This document shows, piece after piece, positions 61,279 to 64,000 of a stretch of 64,000 nucleotides of DNA. The number at the start of each line of letters is the position of its first letter. Position 1 is the stretch's first letter. The stretch spans positions 115,103 through 179,102 of the forward strand of contig NZ_BMVU01000008.1 in assembly GCF_014650875.1 (NCBI RefSeq), in the 5' to 3' direction. Position numbers and translations under genes: made by a program. The stretch comes from Streptomyces minutiscleroticus (lineage in GTDB: Bacteria > Actinomycetota > Actinomycetes > Streptomycetales > Streptomycetaceae). The notes under the pieces were generated by a model. The model saw only the letters and a list, made by a program, of their open reading frames with translations, was not told the DNA's origin and made no database searches.

Positions 61279-61629
61279 AGGAATTCCCTTCTCGATGCTG
61301 TTGCACGAGGCAGCCGAAGACCGAGTGCCTTCGCCGGGCACCACGCCGGCGGCCAAGCCGTGGGAGAACCTTGTCTCGACCTTGAACCGGCTGGTCAGTG
61401 GCTGTTCCGTCCGGCTGGCAGGGTACGAGGACCGACTCGCCTGTCCGACTCCCCGATCGCCCCGCCGCCCGTGCGTCACCTCGGACGCGGTCAGCCAGTG
61501 GTTCGCTGTGCGCTACAACGCGGGACTGCCCAGCCACGCCCACAGCGGCAGGTAGATGCAGTACGCCGGTACCCCACCGGGCGACCAGTTCCACGAATGC
61601 GCACGTCAGCTCTCCGGCCCCTGGCCCGC
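61279..61629. other. Intergenic region between secreted-protein genes
   Basis: Contains the promoter of the 61278 gene on the minus strand. No gene recognised; the next feature is a terminator. Confidence 0.4.
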
Positions 61630-61663
61630 CCGGAGAGGTCCGGCGGACGCCGGACCTCTCCGG
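61630..61663 (-). terminator. Terminator of the secreted-protein pair
   Basis: CCGGAGAGGTCCGGC (61630-61644) pairs perfectly with GCCGGACCTCTCCGG (61649-61663), 4-nt loop, 78 bp downstream of the stop at 61742. Confidence 0.7.
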
Positions 61664-61741
61664 ATACCGCGGTGCAGGCCGGACGGCTGTGAGTGCCGCA
61701 GCCGCGACCGGCGGCTCCGCGACACTGTGCTTTGCCGTGAG

Positions 61742-62161
61742 TCACCGCCAGCTGTCGCACCTGCGATTCGTGTTCGCAGCGCTGCTGCACGCCTTCATCC
61801 AGACGTCACTGGTGTCAAAAGTGAAGCTCGTCCAGTCGATGTGACCCTTGCCTGCACCGCCGGTAACTTCGTCGAGCTTCCGGTCACCGCCCGAAGGGGT
61901 GTGGATCCACGCCTCGGCGCGTCGTCCGTCGCCGAGCGTGTCCTTCAGCGTGTATTCGATGCTGGTACCGGACGAGTCCCAGCACATCTGGAAGGAGAGG
62001 GACACGCCGCTGATCGTGCTGGCATTGGACCGGCACTGCGACTTCGGCTCTGCCTGCGACTCCGCCTGCGCCGGTGACACCCCGGCCAGTGCGACCGAGG
62101 CGAGTGCGCCCGCCAGCACGACACCCAGACCCCGGGGACTTCGCGTATCGCGTCGCTGCAT
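61742..62161 (-). CDS. Small secreted protein, Cys-x-Ser-Trp family
   Basis: A 139-residue protein with a signal peptide (RGLGVVLAGALASVALAGVS-PAQA). Mature part: SQCRSNASTISGVSLSFQMC, then IEYTLKDTLGDGRRAEAWIH and the end VWMKACSSAANTNRRCDSWR. Four or more cysteines suggest disulfides. AAAGGA lies before the ATG. It is 30 bp downstream of another secreted protein gene and probably co-transcribed. Confidence 0.75.
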   Translation of the reverse strand: MQRRDTRSPRGLGVVLAGALASVALAGVSPAQAESQAEPKSQCRSNASTISGVSLSFQMCWDSSGTSIEYTLKDTLGDGRRAEAWIHTPSGGDRKLDEVTGGAGKGHIDWTSFTFDTSDVWMKACSSAANTNRRCDSWR

Positions 62162-62191
62162 CGATGTCGTCCTTTCTCGCCTGTAGTTCCG

Positions 62192-62626
62192 TCAGCCCTG
62201 GTAGAAGGTGGACCAGCTGCCGCAGGCATAGTCGACGCCAGCCTCGGTGAGGCATTCCTTGACCTGGAACCTGGTGGCGTTCGCGGCGTAGTTCCAGGTC
62301 GTGCTCCGCACGGCGTTCAGGCCTGAGGCACTCAGGTTCTCCTCCCTGACACCACCGTCGGAGTACGTCGTGCGGATCCGCACGCGGGCGCCGTGGCTGT
62401 CTGCCGCGGTGTCCTTGACATTGACGTTGAGGATGTACCGCTCGCCGTCATCGATCGTGCCCCAGGCGTGGACACCCACCATGTCCGCGGACGTGTACTG
62501 CGCCGTCCAGCCGGTGGCGGCGTTGGCCGTACCACCCGTGACGCCCACCATCAGCGCAGTGCCTGCGGCGACGGCGCCGGCGATCCGTGCCGTGTTCCTG
62601 CAGCTGTTGCTCACTCGCTTGAACAT
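62192..62626 (-). CDS. Small secreted protein, Cys-x-Ser-Trp family
   Basis: A 144-residue protein with a signal peptide (NTARIAGAVAAGTALMVGVT-GGTANA). Mature part is beta rich (ATGWTAQYTSADMVGVHAWG, RYILNVNVKDTAADSHGARV, RIRTTYSDGGVREENL) and ends RFQVKECLTEAGVDYACGSW plus STFYQG. AAGGAG is 5 bases before the ATG. First gene of the pair with the one at 61742. Function unknown. Confidence 0.75.
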   Translation of the reverse strand: MFKRVSNSCRNTARIAGAVAAGTALMVGVTGGTANAATGWTAQYTSADMVGVHAWGTIDDGERYILNVNVKDTAADSHGARVRIRTTYSDGGVREENLSASGLNAVRSTTWNYAANATRFQVKECLTEAGVDYACGSWSTFYQG

Positions 62627-62881
62627 CTGGCTCCTTCATTCGGGTTCCGGTCCTGAGCGGCTCCGGCGTGACCTCGTACTGGCACGGCATCCCCGGAGCG
62701 GCGAGAGCCACTTTGCTCGGCTGTAGTGCAGGGAATCCTGGGGAAACCTTGAAACGCCTGCTCAGCACGGGTAGTGACGCGAGACGGACAGAGGAGAACA
62801 ACGTGGCACGTCGGGCGGGAACCAGTCGCTGCTGGTGCCAAGCGGCTGTCGCGACATTGACTCCGCCCTGCGGGTAGGGGC
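62627..62881. other. Intergenic region upstream of the secreted-protein operon
   Basis: Should hold the minus-strand promoter and the start region of the plus-strand frame at 62882. No gene recognised. Confidence 0.35.
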
Positions 62882-63384
62882 TTGGACAGAGACACATCTG
62901 ATCCGTTTGGCACGTGTGGCTGGGCTCCGCTGGACCGGATGGCCGACTTGGAAAGCCTGCTGACGCTGCCGGTGGGTATGCCCGTTTCGCTGGAGATGCT
63001 CGATCCGCCTGCTCGGCGCGCTGTGCGGGCCTTGCCGGTCGGCGCCGTCGAGCGGGACGAGAACAGCGTCATCCGGCGTGCAGTGCGGTCCTTGCAGGTC
63101 GATCTGGCCGTGGTGCGCGCTCCCGGCTGGCGCACGGGGCTTGAGCAGGCGGCGCGGTTCTCTCCGTTTTGTCGTCGGACCGTGCTGCTGGACCGTCGTC
63201 CACCTCGGCCGGAGCAGGTGTTGGCGGAGGTCGGCTTCTACGGCGTCGGGGCAGTCGTCCCCGTGGACGACAATGTCGAGCTGGTGTTGGAGCCGGAGAG
63301 GTACAGGCCGCTGCGGCACACCGCGGCGGCTGGTGGTTCGTGGAGGATCTGTACCAGCGGCTGCAGTCAGTCTCGGCCGTCTGA
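62882..63384 (+). pseudogene. Unrecognised gene, frameshifted near its 3' end
   Basis: The first frame reads RMADLESLLTLPVGMPVSLE, SVIRRAVRSLQVDLAVVRAP, GLEQAARFSPFCRRTVLLDR and VGFYGVGAVVPVDDNVELVL, then degenerates after HTAAAGG. In the next frame it continues WWFVEDLYQRLQSVSAV and stops at 63384, which looks like the natural end. A TTG at 62882 or ATG at 62939 could start it. I do not recognise the family. Confidence 0.45.
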
Positions 63385-63506
63385 GCGCGGGACGACGGTG
63401 GCTGCGGGCGCGGCTTGGGCCACCTCTTGAGCTGTTCCGGCGGGGCGGAGGCACGCGGTTGCCTGAGCAAGGTATTGGTCAGGCACCTGCTACTCAGCCC
63501 TACTAG

Positions 63507-63764
63507 GCGACTGGTTCTCTCTACGACAAAAGGTCGGACGGTTCCTCCGCCGTCGTGGACTGGGAGATCCGCGACGGCCAAAACCGCGTCGTCCGCTATG
63601 GTGCCGTTTTCAACGCGGACGGCGTCGGCGCCGTCCGCTACAAGAACAAGAACTTCCCCGACGGCGTCAACGACAGAATCCGCTTCCGAGCCTGCCTCGG
63701 TCATTGGTCAACCAAGACGATCACGGCGAGCACGTGCTCCGCATGGATGGCCAGGCAAACCTGA
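63507..63764 (+). pseudogene. 5'-truncated member of the small secreted cysteine family
   Basis: Open from a TAG at 63504: GSLYDKRSDGSSAVVDWEIR, QNRVVRYGAVFNADGVGAVR and the end DRIRFRACLGHWSTKTITAS with TCSAWMARQ. The C-terminal pattern (R-F-R-A-C ... C-S-A-W) resembles the three secreted proteins at 60940-62626. The signal peptide is missing; a GTG at 63555 is the first start. Probably a remnant. Confidence 0.4.
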
Positions 63765-64000
63765 CCGGCATCTGGCGGCTTCGGTACCCGCAAGGCAGCA
63801 TGAGCCTCGGCCTGGCTTACTCCGTGCAGGACGTCACGCGGTTCCTGCGGGAGGCCGGACTGCTGGACCCTAAGTGGACGGCGGGCCATCCCCGCCTGAT
63901 CAGTGACGTTTTCTCAGCGAAATGGCCGGCGTGGGCTGCCGTGAGTCACCCGCTGGCCAAGCGGGCGGGGGACGTCGAGCCCGCTCGTGGACAGACGTGA
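63704..64000 (+). CDS. Unrecognised 98-residue protein
   Basis: Overlaps the end of the previous frame. Reads TGIWRLRYPQGSMSLGLAYS, VQDVTRFLREAGLLDPKWTA and ends with a TGA at the last base of the window. GLAYSVQDVTRFLREAGL looks like a real helical domain of a small Streptomyces protein, but I do not recognise it. The start (GTG 63704) is doubtful; it may also be a fragment. Confidence 0.35.
   Translation: MVNQDDHGEHVLRMDGQANLTGIWRLRYPQGSMSLGLAYSVQDVTRFLREAGLLDPKWTAGHPRLISDVFSAKWPAWAAVSHPLAKRAGDVEPARGQT

Overview
The window looks like a Streptomyces (or close relative) chromosome. It is very GC rich with third-position GC, has many GTG and a few TTG starts, and carries typical actinomycete families: a SARP/AfsR-type regulator, XRE regulators of the MmyB-like group, HxlR, MerR and TetR regulators, an SMI1/KNR4 protein, Nudix and DUF3592 proteins, and small secreted proteins. 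Dead or shortened insertion sequences are dense (IS630, IS256, ISAs1, IS6, IS3, IS5), as are truncated genes. This fits an accessory chromosome arm rather than the core. No rRNA, tRNA or CRISPR array was seen.

Layout. 85-6839: a five-gene plus-strand operon with an FAD oxidoreductase, a hydantoinase/oxoprolinase subunit, an unusual HExxH protein, a 12-TM-type permease and a Tat-exported beta-propeller protein. 7244-10162: a GNAT protein, an SMI1/KNR4 protein, a small membrane protein and a broken MmpS-like gene. 10363-30077: a run of regulator plus enzyme pairs (SDR/XRE, HxlR/MFS, TetR/FAD monooxygenase, MerR/serine hydrolase, TetR/SDR-SDR, SDR/XRE) separated by IS debris and pseudogenes. 30343-35899: a broken IS256, a class 3 lipase, a disrupted methyltransferase locus and a coiled-coil protein. 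35928-38262: a fatty-acid desaturase with its ferredoxin-type reductase. 39842-42341: a cold-shock-like trio (CBS protein, DEAD-box helicase, CspA). 43418-47200: a beta-ketoacyl synthase III coupled to a GNAT/E1-like (ThiF) fusion, with a divergent EF-hand protein. 47601-57603: a hydrolase/spore-associated-protein chimera, AKR/LysR, SDR/XRE, PAP2 and TetR/TetX-like FAD monooxygenase genes. 58042-64000: a 934-residue SARP-NB-ARC-TPR regulator followed by small secreted cysteine proteins that share a C-terminal Cys-x-Ser-Trp signature.

How genes work together. Most regulators lie next to or opposite a single oxidoreductase, transporter or hydrolase, often with a visible dyad between them. This suggests many independent small-molecule-responsive detoxification or modification modules. 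The desaturase and reductase form an electron-transfer pair. The most unusual locus is the translationally coupled N-acyltransferase/E1-like fusion plus KAS III at 43418-46296, a plausible biosynthetic unit for an uncharacterised acyl metabolite.

Functions are assigned by reading motifs and family resemblance; no database search was possible. Start codons were chosen from visible ribosome binding sites where stated.
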